A stretch of DNA of 31,215 nt, from positions 1 through 31,215 of the forward strand of contig JARXAV010000060.1 in NCBI GenBank assembly GCA_029865665.1. Reading direction: 5' to 3'. Shown piece by piece: positions 24,469 to 31,215 of the stretch (position 1 is its first letter; the number at the start of each line of letters is the position of its first letter). The notes below the pieces were generated by a model. That model had not been told where the DNA came from. It did no database searches and worked only from the letters and a program-made list of their open reading frames with translations. Source of the DNA: Flectobacillus sp. Its GTDB lineage: Bacteria > Bacteroidota > Bacteroidia > Cytophagales > Spirosomataceae. The translations under genes and the position numbers were made by a program.

Positions 24469-25218
24469 ATGAAGATTTCTGTTATCACTGTTTCCTTTAA
24501 TTGTGCCGCAACGATTCGCCAAACGATAGATAGCGTTTTGGCTCAAGATTATGCTGATTTAGAATACATCGTGGTAGATGGTGCTTCTAAAGATGGAACA
24601 GTGGAGATTCTAAAAAGTTATGGGGATAAGATACGCTTTATCTCTGAACGAGACAATGGCATTTATGATGCGTTAAACAAAGGTGTTAAAATGGCAACTG
24701 GTGAGGTAGTCGGTACAATTGGTGGAGATGACTTTTTTCCAAATACGGGCGTAATTAGTGCGGTTGCAGCTAGTTTTATCCAATCTGGAGCAGATGCGGT
24801 TTATGGTGACATTCAATTTATCAACCCTGGGGATGATGAAAAAATTGTTCGCTACTGGAGTGCTGGCGAGTATAAAGTAGAAAGTTGGCTAAAAGGTTGG
24901 ATGCCTCCGCATTTGTCTTTCTACTTAAAAAAAGCTCAGATTGAAAAACATGGCTACTACTTTACGGACTTTACTTGTGCTGGCGATTATGAATTGATGC
25001 TTCGTATTTTATATAAATTTAGGGCTTCGGCAATTTACTTACCAAAGGTATTGATGACGATGCGTAACGGTGGTACGAGTACTGCTTCTTTAAAACACCG
25101 TTATAGAGCAAATATGGAAGACCGTCGTGCTTGGCGAATGAATGGTTTAACTCCAAAATGGTACACGCTCTGGTGGAAGCCGCTTTCTAAAGTAGTACAA
25201 TTATTCAAGGCAAAATAG
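24469..25218 (+). CDS. Family 2 glycosyltransferase
   Basis: A 249-aa GT-A fold enzyme expected to transfer a sugar from a nucleotide-sugar donor during surface polysaccharide or glycolipid synthesis. The N-terminal Rossmann-like half shows MKISVITVSFNCAATIRQTI, YIVVDGASKDGT and ERDNGIYDALNKG. The metal-binding GDD follows at residues 86-88. The acceptor half has DAVYGDIQF, PPHLSFYL and CAGDYELMLRI, which carries the likely catalytic acidic residue. There are no membrane helices. It resembles WcaA-like transferases, but donor and acceptor cannot be told. It stands alone, divergent from the ribosomal cluster. Confidence 0.93.
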   Translation: MKISVITVSFNCAATIRQTIDSVLAQDYADLEYIVVDGASKDGTVEILKSYGDKIRFISERDNGIYDALNKGVKMATGEVVGTIGGDDFFPNTGVISAVAASFIQSGADAVYGDIQFINPGDDEKIVRYWSAGEYKVESWLKGWMPPHLSFYLKKAQIEKHGYYFTDFTCAGDYELMLRILYKFRASAIYLPKVLMTMRNGGTSTASLKHRYRANMEDRRAWRMNGLTPKWYTLWWKPLSKVVQLFKAK

Positions 25219-25261
25219 TATTTAGTAATAAATGTTGGATTTTGGATTTAATACCCTCGCT

Positions 25262-25317
25262 ATAAAGCCTTCTTTTATGTGAATAGGACTGTGATTTTGC
25301 ATAAAAGAAGGCTTTAT
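25262..25317. repeat. 18-bp perfect hairpin downstream of the glycosyltransferase
   Basis: An 18-bp arm (25262-25279, beginning ATAAAGCC) is exactly complementary to 25300-25317 across a 20-nt loop. There is no T-tract after it on the plus strand, so it differs from a standard terminator, although it lies 43 bp after the stop codon and may still end transcription. It forms one half of the structured element that continues to 25415. Confidence 0.55.
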
Positions 25318-25318
25318 C

Positions 25319-25415
25319 AAATCTACAATGGGACTCAGGTACGAAGCCTCTGTTCTCCACAAAATGAAGTAGGCTGTTAACAAACCTCAATCGGTTCTGT
25401 ACATCCTGTAGATTT
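25319..25415. repeat. Structured intergenic element closed by a 9-bp inverted repeat
   Basis: AAATCTACA (25319-25327) pairs with TGTAGATTT (25407-25415). Inside, AGCCT and AGGCT can also pair. The stretch is more GC-rich than the AT-rich spacer around it. On the minus strand it reads as an open frame (from 25420, MRNLQDVQNRLRFVN) that continues through the 25262-25317 hairpin. I judge this frame to be a by-product of a repeat element rather than a gene, but cannot exclude a peptide. The rest of the spacer (25421-25570) shows nothing. Confidence 0.4.
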
Positions 25416-25571
25416 CTCATGTAAAAGTATATTATTGAATTCTAAACCTCTCTTTTTTTCTCAAAACACACAAATATCTTTCCTAATTACCTTAAAAACT
25501 TCCACCTTCCCCTACCTGCTTATTCTCGTTTAAGTTTTACTTTCAAAAAACACTGTTTTATTCCATTTTTC

Positions 25572-25601
25572 TTGACTTATCTATTTTTTTCACTATTTTA
25601 G
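25572..25601 (+). promoter_or_regulatory. Predicted promoter of the OmpA/HhH cassette
   Basis: Plus strand: TTG (25572-25574), 19 bp, TATTTTAG (25594-25601), one mismatch to TAnnTTTG. It leaves a leader of about 145 nt before the ATG at 25751, in which I see no further structure. Confidence 0.45.
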
Positions 25602-25750
25602 CTTTATGAAGTTCAGAAGATAGTAAACTGACTAACAAGCATCTAACACCACACACCATTCTACTTGAATTAAAATCATAGAAGTCATTTTTTTGAGTTC
25701 GTATCAATCTTTGTTTTCTTATATTTTCAAAAATTCTAATTTCTTGTATT

Positions 25751-26638
25751 ATGAACAAAAGTCTCTTGTTAGCTCTTTTGGGCTTATGGATGCTGGGATC
25801 TTCCCTTTGGCACGCCTTTGTCATCAAAAACTGTAGTGACACACCATCTCTTAGTACTCCCATCGCTGCGGCTGTTACTCCCTTAGGCTTATCTATTATA
25901 GATGGGGCAAACTTAAATTTAAGTAGCAGTGGTAATTTTGGTTTCAAAAAATCAGACGCTACAGCGAATATCGGGTCAGTACAAACGTCGCTCGATTCGT
26001 TGGTTGCTTATTTGAAAGCTAACCCATCAAAACAAATTACGATTACGGGTGAGTATGGTACGGATGAAACCAATGCTACTTCGTATCCGAATTTGGGTAT
26101 TGCTAGGGCAGAAGACATCAAAGCGTATTTGGTAAAAGCAGGCATTCCTGCGGGAAGTCTCCTTACAGCAGGGAAAGAAAATAGCCTAACTTGGTCGCCA
26201 GCGGATTCTACCAGCGGATTGTTAGCCTTTGGTTTCGCAGAAAAACCAGCAGGAGGAACAACGGAGGATGAACTTGCTTCGAAAGCCAGCTACGAAGGAA
26301 TGTTTAAGCCAATGGACTTATACTTTAAAACGGGTAGTGCTTCGTATATCAAAACAAAAGCGAATGAAAAGTTCATGAAAGAAGCGAAAGCGTTTTTAAC
26401 TGCTAATAAAGATAAGAAACTACTAGTAACAGGTCATGCGGATAATTTGGGAGATGATGCCATCAATATGAAGTTATCCGAAAAAAGAGCTAACGATGTA
26501 AAAGAGGAATTGATTGGACTGGGAATTAGTGCGTCTCAAATTGTTACTGATGCAAAAGGAGAAACACAACCAAGTACCTCGAATGATACGCCTGAAGGAC
26601 GCAAGCAAAATCGTCGTGTGGCTGTAGTAGTTCAATAA
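25751..26638 (+). CDS. Membrane-anchored protein with two OmpA-like domains
   Basis: A 295-aa protein. Residues 4-25 are hydrophobic (LLLALLGLWMLGSSLW) after a Lys, which suggests a signal-anchor or signal peptide with the rest in the periplasm. Two OmpA-type regions follow. The first, about 65-165, is degenerate but keeps QITITGEYGTDE and LGIARAEDIKAYLVKAGIP. The second, about 187-295, is complete, with DLYFKTGSA, LLVTGHADNLGDD, LSEKRANDVKEELIGLGI and NRRVAVVV. The motif residues (Asp in GHADN, Arg in NRRV) are those that hold diaminopimelate, so it should bind peptidoglycan. There is no beta-barrel. First gene of a three-gene set. Confidence 0.9.
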   Translation: MNKSLLLALLGLWMLGSSLWHAFVIKNCSDTPSLSTPIAAAVTPLGLSIIDGANLNLSSSGNFGFKKSDATANIGSVQTSLDSLVAYLKANPSKQITITGEYGTDETNATSYPNLGIARAEDIKAYLVKAGIPAGSLLTAGKENSLTWSPADSTSGLLAFGFAEKPAGGTTEDELASKASYEGMFKPMDLYFKTGSASYIKTKANEKFMKEAKAFLTANKDKKLLVTGHADNLGDDAINMKLSEKRANDVKEELIGLGISASQIVTDAKGETQPSTSNDTPEGRKQNRRVAVVVQ

Positions 26639-26706
26639 ATACATCCCTTTTGAGATTCGATTTTTAGGGCTTCATTGCCTAATCATAAACTTAAAATATT
26701 CGTACT

Positions 26707-27549
26707 ATGTTTAATTTAAATCCTTGTAATTATGACTTTGCTTGGTGGCAACAATTGTTGATGCTACTTGGTGCAGGTATTTTGGGCTACTTATTGGGTG
26801 GTCGTAAAAGTGAAATCAATCAATTAAGTACTAAACTGTCGGGACTAGAAGCTGACTGCGAAGATTGCTTGAAAGGGAAATCGCTAAAAGTGAGCTTAGC
26901 GGATAGTAACCCAATAGCGGTAAAGGCAGACTTATCAGCCGATTTGGATACTACACTTCCAGAAATCGGGCTTGGAGGCGTTTCATTAGATACCCCAGCG
27001 ATGGAAGTTGATACGCACATTGAGCCGATTTCGATAGAAACACCCGTAGATTTATCGGCTTCGTTGTCGGGCGATTTACCAGACTTACATCTACCTGAAA
27101 TTGAAGTACCAGAAGTTAGTCTTCCAGAGGGGAATATCGACCTTGATGTAGAAAAAACAGCAGACCTTAGTGCTTCATTAACTTCCGAAATCCCGTCAAT
27201 TGATATTCCGACGGTAGAAAGTCCTTCCTTAGACCTTGGTTTAGTGGGTGCAGGTGTATCGGCTTTGGGCGGAGTTGTTGCTGGAGGTATTGATAAACTG
27301 GATGATTTGAAAAAAATTGAAGGCATTGGGCCAAAAATCGAACAACTTCTTCACGAAGCAGGAATTAAGACATTTGACATTTTGGCAAACAGTCAATCGG
27401 CTACGATAAAAGAAATTCTTGTGGCTGCGGGATCTCGCTTCCAAATGCACGACCCTACCACTTGGCCAGAACAAGCAAGGTTAGCTGATGAAGGTAAGTG
27501 GGAAGAATTAAAGGTATGGCAAGATGCCTTGAACAAAGGAAAAGAGTAG
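26707..27549 (+). CDS. Membrane-anchored protein with repeat linker and C-terminal helix-hairpin-helix domain
   Basis: A 280-aa protein in three parts. First, residues 15-31 form one membrane helix (QLLMLLGAGILGYLLGG), followed by RKSE and a short coiled-coil-like stretch with CEDC. Second, an acidic linker (about 60-190) holds repeats of DLSA-x-L followed by LPEI/LPDL/IPSI units and many Pro, Asp and Glu. Third, a helix-hairpin-helix module starts at about residue 198 (DDLKKIEGIGPKIEQLLHEA) and ends in DPTTWPEQARLADEGKWEEL. This C-terminal module occurs in Bacteroidota at the ends of other proteins, including, as I recall, L21. Basic residues after the helix put the long part in the cytoplasm. 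Function unknown. Confidence 0.87.
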   Translation: MFNLNPCNYDFAWWQQLLMLLGAGILGYLLGGRKSEINQLSTKLSGLEADCEDCLKGKSLKVSLADSNPIAVKADLSADLDTTLPEIGLGGVSLDTPAMEVDTHIEPISIETPVDLSASLSGDLPDLHLPEIEVPEVSLPEGNIDLDVEKTADLSASLTSEIPSIDIPTVESPSLDLGLVGAGVSALGGVVAGGIDKLDDLKKIEGIGPKIEQLLHEAGIKTFDILANSQSATIKEILVAAGSRFQMHDPTTWPEQARLADEGKWEELKVWQDALNKGKE

Positions 27550-27611
27550 TGAATACGTAACGTTCCTTTGGCATTTATGAAATTTTATTAACTGAAAATC
27601 AATTCAATCAC

Positions 27612-27791
27612 ATGGATTTAGCACATAACAAATTTATTGCCATTCTCGAAATGTTAATTCTTACAGGATTGGCCGCTCTTATTGGATATTGGATTGCTAA
27701 CTTTTTTTCTAAAAAGAAAGTCAACGACCTGAGTGAACAAATAGCGTCTAAAGAGTTAGAACTGGCAAATTGTAAAAAAAGTAAACGTTAG
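27612..27791 (+). CDS. 59-aa single-helix membrane protein, third gene of the OmpA/HhH cassette
   Basis: A 59-aa product, MDLAHNKFIAILEMLILTGL, with a membrane helix at about 10-31, the basic SKKK, and a charged helical tail (VNDLSEQIASKELELANCKK). Its plan (helix, basic stop, coiled-coil tail, Cys) copies the first 55 residues of the preceding protein, so it may be a paralogue reduced to the anchor part or its partner. It sits 62 bp downstream and ends just before a terminator. Confidence 0.75.
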   Translation: MDLAHNKFIAILEMLILTGLAALIGYWIANFFSKKKVNDLSEQIASKELELANCKKSKR

Positions 27792-27802
27792 TTCATTTAG
27801 CA

Positions 27803-27847
27803 AAATCCCTTAGCAACAGTTTTATCTCAAACTTCGCTAAGGGATTT
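27803..27847. terminator. Terminator between the cassette and rocD (possibly bidirectional)
   Basis: A 12-bp perfect stem, AAATCCCTTAGC (27803-27814) with GCTAAGGGATTT (27836-27847), has a 21-nt loop. The plus strand continues AATTTTATT. The minus strand continues TGCTAAATG, so it works better for the plus-strand cassette. The convergent rocD ends 33 bp beyond. Confidence 0.75.
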
Positions 27848-27880
27848 AATTTTATTGAAAGACCATTATCGCTTCCTATC

Positions 27881-29122
27881 CTACCAATTTAAGACCACAT
27901 TTTCGATAATTGCACACGCCTCGTTCATCTGGCTTTCGCTAATCACTAAAGGCGGAGCGAAACGAATTTTGTTTCCGTGTGTTGGTTTGGCTAATAAGCC
28001 TTTTTCTTTAAATGCGACACATAAGTTCCAAGCTGTTTCGCTTTCTTCATCGGTATTGATTTCAACAGCATTTAATAAGCCTTTCCCTCTTACTTTCGTA
28101 ATTAAGTCTGGACGTTTTGCCATTAGGTCAATCATTTTTTGTCTGAAGAGTTGTCCCATTGCCTCAGCATTTTCGGCAAGTTTTTCTTCTTTAACTACTG
28201 TCAAAGCCGCCATTGTTACAGCACAAGCCATTGGATTGCCACCATAGGTAGAACCGTGTTCGCCTGGTTTGATTGTCAACATAATTTCGTCACGACAAAA
28301 TACCGCTGAAACGGGATATGTACCACCAGACAAGGCTTTGCCTAAAATCAAAATATCGGGTTTTACCTCTTCATGATCACAAGCCAAACGCTTTCCTGTA
28401 CGAGCAATCCCCGTTTGTACTTCGTCGGCAATGAATAAAACGTTGTGCTGACGACATAAGGCCGCTACTTGTTTTAAATAGCCTTCTTGTGGCACAATCA
28501 CACCTGCTTCCCCCTGAATAGGCTCAACCATGAAGCCCGCCACGTTTGGATCTTTTAATGCCTCCGCTAAAGCATCAAGGTCGTTGTAGGGAATAATTTC
28601 ACAGCCTGGTAAGAACGGGCCATAGTCTGCATAACTTGACGGGTCTGTTGACGAAGAGATTGCTGCAATGGTTCTTCCCCAGAAATTACCCGCAGCATAA
28701 ATGACTTTGGCTTGGTTCTGTGGAATTCCTTTTACTTTATAAGCCCATTTACGGGTTAATTTCAAAGCCGTTTCGCCTCCTTCTACGCCAGAGTTCATCA
28801 TCAATACTTTATCGTAACCGAAATACTCACAAAGGAATTTCTCACAAATCCCTAATTGGTTACTGTAAAAAGCCCGAGAGGTAAGGGTTAACTTCTGAGC
28901 CTGAGAAATCATGGCTTGAACGATTTTCGGGTGACAATGCCCTTGGTTAACGGCACTGTAAGCCGACAAGAAATCGAAGTATCGCTCACCTTCGACATCC
29001 CATACAAACACGCCTTCGCCTCTTTCGAGTACCACGGGCATTGGGTGATAATTATGGGCACCGTATTGATCTTCTAAAGCAATGGCAGTATGTGTGTTGG
29101 CTGGTAATGATTGTGGTGTCAT
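27881..29122 (-). CDS. rocD: Ornithine aminotransferase
   Basis: A PLP enzyme moving the delta-amino group of ornithine to 2-oxoglutarate, giving glutamate semialdehyde, in arginine breakdown and proline synthesis. The 413-aa class III aminotransferase shows [20 protein letters not shown] and [20 protein letters not shown], both typical of ornithine rather than acetylornithine transaminases. [46 protein letters not shown] (PLP-binding Asp), [14 protein letters not shown] (PLP lysine) and [13 protein letters not shown] complete it. There are no arginine genes nearby. A small ATAGCA-gtag-TGCTAT hairpin lies in its leader at 29151-29166. Confidence 0.96.
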   Translation of the reverse strand: MTPQSLPANTHTAIALEDQYGAHNYHPMPVVLERGEGVFVWDVEGERYFDFLSAYSAVNQGHCHPKIVQAMISQAQKLTLTSRAFYSNQLGICEKFLCEYFGYDKVLMMNSGVEGGETALKLTRKWAYKVKGIPQNQAKVIYAAGNFWGRTIAAISSSTDPSSYADYGPFLPGCEIIPYNDLDALAEALKDPNVAGFMVEPIQGEAGVIVPQEGYLKQVAALCRQHNVLFIADEVQTGIARTGKRLACDHEEVKPDILILGKALSGGTYPVSAVFCRDEIMLTIKPGEHGSTYGGNPMACAVTMAALTVVKEEKLAENAEAMGQLFRQKMIDLMAKRPDLITKVRGKGLLNAVEINTDEESETAWNLCVAFKEKGLLAKPTHGNKIRFAPPLVISESQMNEACAIIENVVLNW

Positions 29123-29219
29123 ATTGGTTATTAGTTATGGAAGTAAACTCATAGCAGTAGTGCTATAAGTTGTTGCTCTTATTGTTATCGAAAGGAAAAT
29201 CAAGAAAATGGAGGTCTAT

Positions 29220-29369
29220 TTACTGTGCTGCGAAAAGCAACATTACGTAAATTAATAAGGAAGCGGATGCGGTAATACGATGAATTTTGCAAAAATGCCC
29301 GTAGAGTGTACTCATAGTGAATACACGACTTCTAATGAGGGGACGATATGCTGTGGAAAAGTTATTCAT
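29220..29369 (-). CDS. Possible 49-aa membrane peptide
   Basis: The frame from ATG 29369 (MNNFSTAYRPLIRSRVFTMS) ends in a hydrophobic segment, ITASASLLIYVMLLFAAQ. A TATCTTTG promoter element lies 11 bases upstream, which gives a leader of only a few bases. That spacing is like thiL and argues for expression. Against it, no relatives are known to me and the spacer may simply be the rocD leader. The frame is open to 29414, but a longer start would lie upstream of the promoter. Confidence 0.35.
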   Translation of the reverse strand: MNNFSTAYRPLIRSRVFTMSTLYGHFCKIHRITASASLLIYVMLLFAAQ

Positions 29370-29380
29370 CTGTTTATACA

Positions 29381-29388
29381 CAAAGATA
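29381..29388 (-). promoter_or_regulatory. TAnnTTTG promoter element upstream of the 49-aa ORF and rocD
   Basis: TATCTTTG on the minus strand is an exact match. TTTG sequences lie 14 and 23 bp upstream, neither at the ideal distance. No better promoter for rocD is seen closer to its start. The remainder of the 29370-29540 gap shows nothing else. Confidence 0.4.
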
Positions 29389-29540
29389 AACAGGAAAGGA
29401 AACAAAAGCGACAAAAATGGGGTTGAATTGATAGGTAGGCTTAATAAAAGGTATAATGTTTAAAGGTACATAAGCACAAAGTTCTTGCCCTAGCGTTCTC
29501 AAGGTAATTAGTAAGTATACAACAAAAAGAGATCTAAAGT

Positions 29541-29975
29541 TTACTTGAATCTGGCAAACTTGAACTCACAGTAGTCTTCTCCCGTAACATTACTAACACC
29601 CAGAATTAGAGTATCATTCGTAATTTTCAATATCCTTGTTTCTCTATCTCCAGATATAATAAGGCTTACGTTATCAATTTTTAATAGGCTGTCTTCATCC
29701 ATATAAGTTGCATCTCTAATAAAGGTGGTTTCTAAACATTTAGGGCAATAATAGTGTTCTGTTACTCTATTAGTTGTAAATTCATACGTGAGAACGTTTC
29801 CATCAATTTTATAATTTTCCCAATTAAAATCCCTGAGAAAATCAAAACAACTTAAGGCTTGCCTTGTCTGAACCAAGTCCCATTTTGTATTTACAAACAT
29901 TGAAGAAGAAACAATACTTTCCTCTTTACAAGAAAGTAGAAAGACTAAAATAATAAATATGTGTGCGTTTTTCAT
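29541..29975 (-). CDS. Small lipoprotein of unknown function
   Basis: A 144-aa product starting MKNAHIFIILVFLLSCKEES. A short signal peptide ends in lipobox FLLSC (lipidation at Cys16). The mature domain begins NTKWDLVQTRQALSCFDFL and alternates beta-strand-like segments (NVLTYEFTTNRVTEHYYC, ETRILKITNDTLILGV). A CPKC pair lies mid-protein and there is a late Cys (EDYCEFKF). The start NTKWDLV...L is reminiscent of lipocalin-like lipoproteins. I cannot assign a function. It stands alone; no clear promoter or terminator is visible. Confidence 0.75.
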   Translation of the reverse strand: MKNAHIFIILVFLLSCKEESIVSSSMFVNTKWDLVQTRQALSCFDFLRDFNWENYKIDGNVLTYEFTTNRVTEHYYCPKCLETTFIRDATYMDEDSLLKIDNVSLIISGDRETRILKITNDTLILGVSNVTGEDYCEFKFARFK

Positions 29976-30142
29976 AATTAAGTTTTTTTAGAAGAGATAC
30001 AAACTTTATATAATTAGTTGGAACTTCTATGAAAAATATATGCACATTTTCAAACTTGACACCAAAAAACAAATAGCTAAAACAGGATAAGAATCAACCA
30101 AGCATCCCTTATATTATTAATTTAAAATCGCATTTTTCAAAC

Positions 30143-30316
30143 ATGACTAATAACAGTACCCTTCCTCCTCCGCTTACATCAGAAGATTATTATTTGAACG
30201 AACAGGGCTATATGGTTTTTACGGCAAAATACCATCTAAAAAGAGGTCATTGCTGTAAAAATGGCTGTAAGCATTGTCCTTATGGGTTTAAAAAAGGGTT
30301 AACCCCGAAGAGCTAA
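30143..30316 (+). CDS. DUF5522-like Cys-rich small protein
   Basis: A 57-aa ORF: MTNNSTLPPPLTSEDYYLNE, then QGYMVFTAKYHLKRGHCCKN and GCKHCPYGFKKGL. The signature GHCCKNGCKHCPYGF, with four Cys and two His, is what I recall for the short DUF5522 proteins of Bacteroidota and looks metal-binding. No function is known to me. Its last codons and stop form part of the hairpin that terminates the convergent thiolase transcript. Confidence 0.85.
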   Translation: MTNNSTLPPPLTSEDYYLNEQGYMVFTAKYHLKRGHCCKNGCKHCPYGFKKGLTPKS

Positions 30317-30320
30317 CCCT
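30295..30320 (-). terminator. Terminator of the thiolase gene, inside the 3' end of the DUF5522-like gene
   Basis: AGGGTTA (30295-30301) and TAACCCT (30314-30320) form a 7-bp stem with a 12-nt loop. On the minus strand this is followed by TTTTAAACCC; the last stem base adds a fifth T. The hairpin covers codons and the stop of the plus-strand gene at 30143-30316. No T-tract follows on the plus strand. Confidence 0.6.
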
Positions 30321-30381
30321 ATAGTTGTTGATGTGTTGTAATATAGAATTGACGTTATCTCCTGTGAAATAAAAGGGGTTT

Positions 30382-31215
30382 TTACAACAATTCGTAAATT
30401 CCTGCTACGCCTTGTCCTCCTCCTACACAGGCCGTGACCATACCGTATTTCTGGTTACGACGACGCATTTCATTGAATAGCTGTACCGATAATCTTGCTC
30501 CTGTTGAACCAAGTGCATGACCTAGGGCAATCGCCCCTCCGTTTGGATTTAATTTATCTGGGTCTATCTCAAGCGTTCTGACTACCGCTAAAGCTTGAGC
30601 AGCAAAGGCTTCGTTAAGTTCGATTTGATCAATCTGATTTAAGGTCAAGCCTGCTTGTTTTAAGGCTTTCGGAATGGCATAAACGGGGCCAATTCCCATC
30701 AGACTTGGTTCGCAACCCGCCGTTGAGAAGGACATCATGCGAGCGATGGGTTCAAGATTTAACTCTTTAACCATTTTTTCAGACATGACCACCACAAAGG
30801 CTGCTCCGTCTGAAGTTTGCGACGAGTTTCCTGCTGTTACAGAACCACCTGCGGCAAAGACAGGTTTTAATTTCGCCAACGCCTCCACACTAGTATCGGC
30901 ACGAGGGCCTTCGTCTTTGGCAAAAATGGTCTCCTTATTTTTCTTCTTTCCAGAAACTGCATCGAAGAAGGTTTCTTTTACCGTAATTGGCACGATTTGA
31001 CTATCAAATAAACCTGCTTGCTGTGCGGCAATCGCTTTTTGATGCGATAGATAAGCAAAGGCATCTTGGTCTTCACGACTTATCTGATATTTTTTAGCAA
31101 CTTGTTCTGCCGTTAAACCCATTCCTATATAATAGTCTGGAGTCTTTTGGGCAATATCAAAATTGAGGGCGGTTTTGTAACCCATCGTAGGCACAAGCGA
31201 CATGGACTCTACCCC
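30382..31215 (-). CDS. Acetyl-CoA acyltransferase (thiolase), N-terminus outside window
   Basis: The frame is open across the right edge. Its first visible residues, GVESMSLVPTMGYK, are internal thiolase sequence, so the Met at 31203 is not the start. 277 residues are visible. Thiolases cleave 3-ketoacyl-CoA or join two acetyl-CoA. Seen: VTAGNSSQTSDGAAFVV, IELNEAFAAQALAV (Asn/Glu of the active site), NPNGGAIALGHALGSTGAR (catalytic His in GHALG, where Pro is usual after His) and TACVGGGQGVAGIYEL (second catalytic Cys). The nucleophilic Cys lies beyond the edge. Close to FadA/AtoB; which one cannot be settled. Confidence 0.93.
   Translation of the reverse strand, partial: GVESMSLVPTMGYKTALNFDIAQKTPDYYIGMGLTAEQVAKKYQISREDQDAFAYLSHQKAIAAQQAGLFDSQIVPITVKETFFDAVSGKKKNKETIFAKDEGPRADTSVEALAKLKPVFAAGGSVTAGNSSQTSDGAAFVVVMSEKMVKELNLEPIARMMSFSTAGCEPSLMGIGPVYAIPKALKQAGLTLNQIDQIELNEAFAAQALAVVRTLEIDPDKLNPNGGAIALGHALGSTGARLSVQLFNEMRRRNQKYGMVTACVGGGQGVAGIYELL

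Noticed and set aside
24315..24500. 61-aa plus-strand frame before the glycosyltransferase
   Set aside because: It overlaps the promoter and start of the glycosyltransferase, is Cys/Phe-rich without domain features, and reads like translated spacer.
25558..25947. 129-aa minus-strand frame overlapping the start of the OmpA-like gene
   Set aside because: It runs through the promoter and leader and antisense to the signal sequence; basic, low-complexity and unlike any family.
27855..28247. 130-aa plus-strand frame opposite rocD
   Set aside because: Antisense shadow of the strongly conserved rocD C-terminus; no promoter and no recognisable domain.
1..31215. CRISPR arrays, tRNA or rRNA genes and prophage genes
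   Set aside because: No regularly spaced repeats, no cloverleaf or rRNA-like sequence, and no integrase, portal or capsid-type protein were seen.

Overview
The window looks like a piece of a Bacteroidota chromosome, most likely Cytophagales (an inference, not a species call). Four things point there. Coding DNA is AT-rich and the spacers are more so. Start codons lack Shine-Dalgarno sequences and are preceded by A-rich leaders. Several spacers carry the Bacteroidota promoter pattern TTTG/TTG - 19 to 22 bp - TAnnTTTG. The gene content also fits: lipoproteins with a lipobox, stand-alone MnmD, a DUF5522-type protein, zinc-free S14/L36, and OmpA-like proteins.

Layout. Positions 1-5230 hold accessory and metabolic genes: a partial membrane protein, thiL, a small lipoprotein, a cytochrome-b5-like protein, a BadF/BadG-type sugar kinase and a large conserved protein of unknown function. 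They end in a 340-bp gene-free element bounded by 14-bp inverted repeats. Positions 5231-7077 hold mnmD and carA on the minus strand. Positions 7288-23797 hold one long minus-strand ribosomal cluster. Read in its own direction it is rplC-rplD-rplW-rplB-rpsS-rplV-rpsC-rplP-rpmC-rpsQ-rplN-rplX-rplE-rpsN-rpsH-rplF-rplR-rpsE-rpmD-rplO-secY-map-infA-rpmJ-rpsM-rpsK-rpsD-rpoA-rplQ, the S10, spc and alpha operons fused, but without rpsJ at the head. rpmJ (38 codons) is present. Internal promoters are predicted before rpsH and rpoA, a terminator follows rplQ, and many spacers hold hairpins.

The 671-bp spacer 23798-24468 holds the rplC promoter, a perfect 16-bp palindrome in the rplC leader, and a second near-consensus minus-strand promoter with no ORF behind it. 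The 183-nt segment downstream of that promoter can fold into a rod with a central bubble and is proposed as a structured RNA resembling 6S RNA.

Positions 24469-27791 (plus strand) hold a GT2 glycosyltransferase, a structured intergenic element, and a three-gene cassette: a tandem OmpA-domain protein, a membrane-anchored helix-hairpin-helix protein and a 59-aa membrane peptide. Positions 27881-31215 hold rocD, a possible 49-aa membrane peptide, a lipoprotein, a DUF5522-like Cys-rich protein and a thiolase cut by the window edge.

The most interesting items are the candidate 6S-like RNA, the OmpA/HhH/small-TM cassette, a 17-nt hairpin motif found just ahead of both rplE and rplR (the two 5S-rRNA-binding proteins encoded here), the inverted-repeat-bounded element at 4889-5228, and the predicted leaderless thiL.
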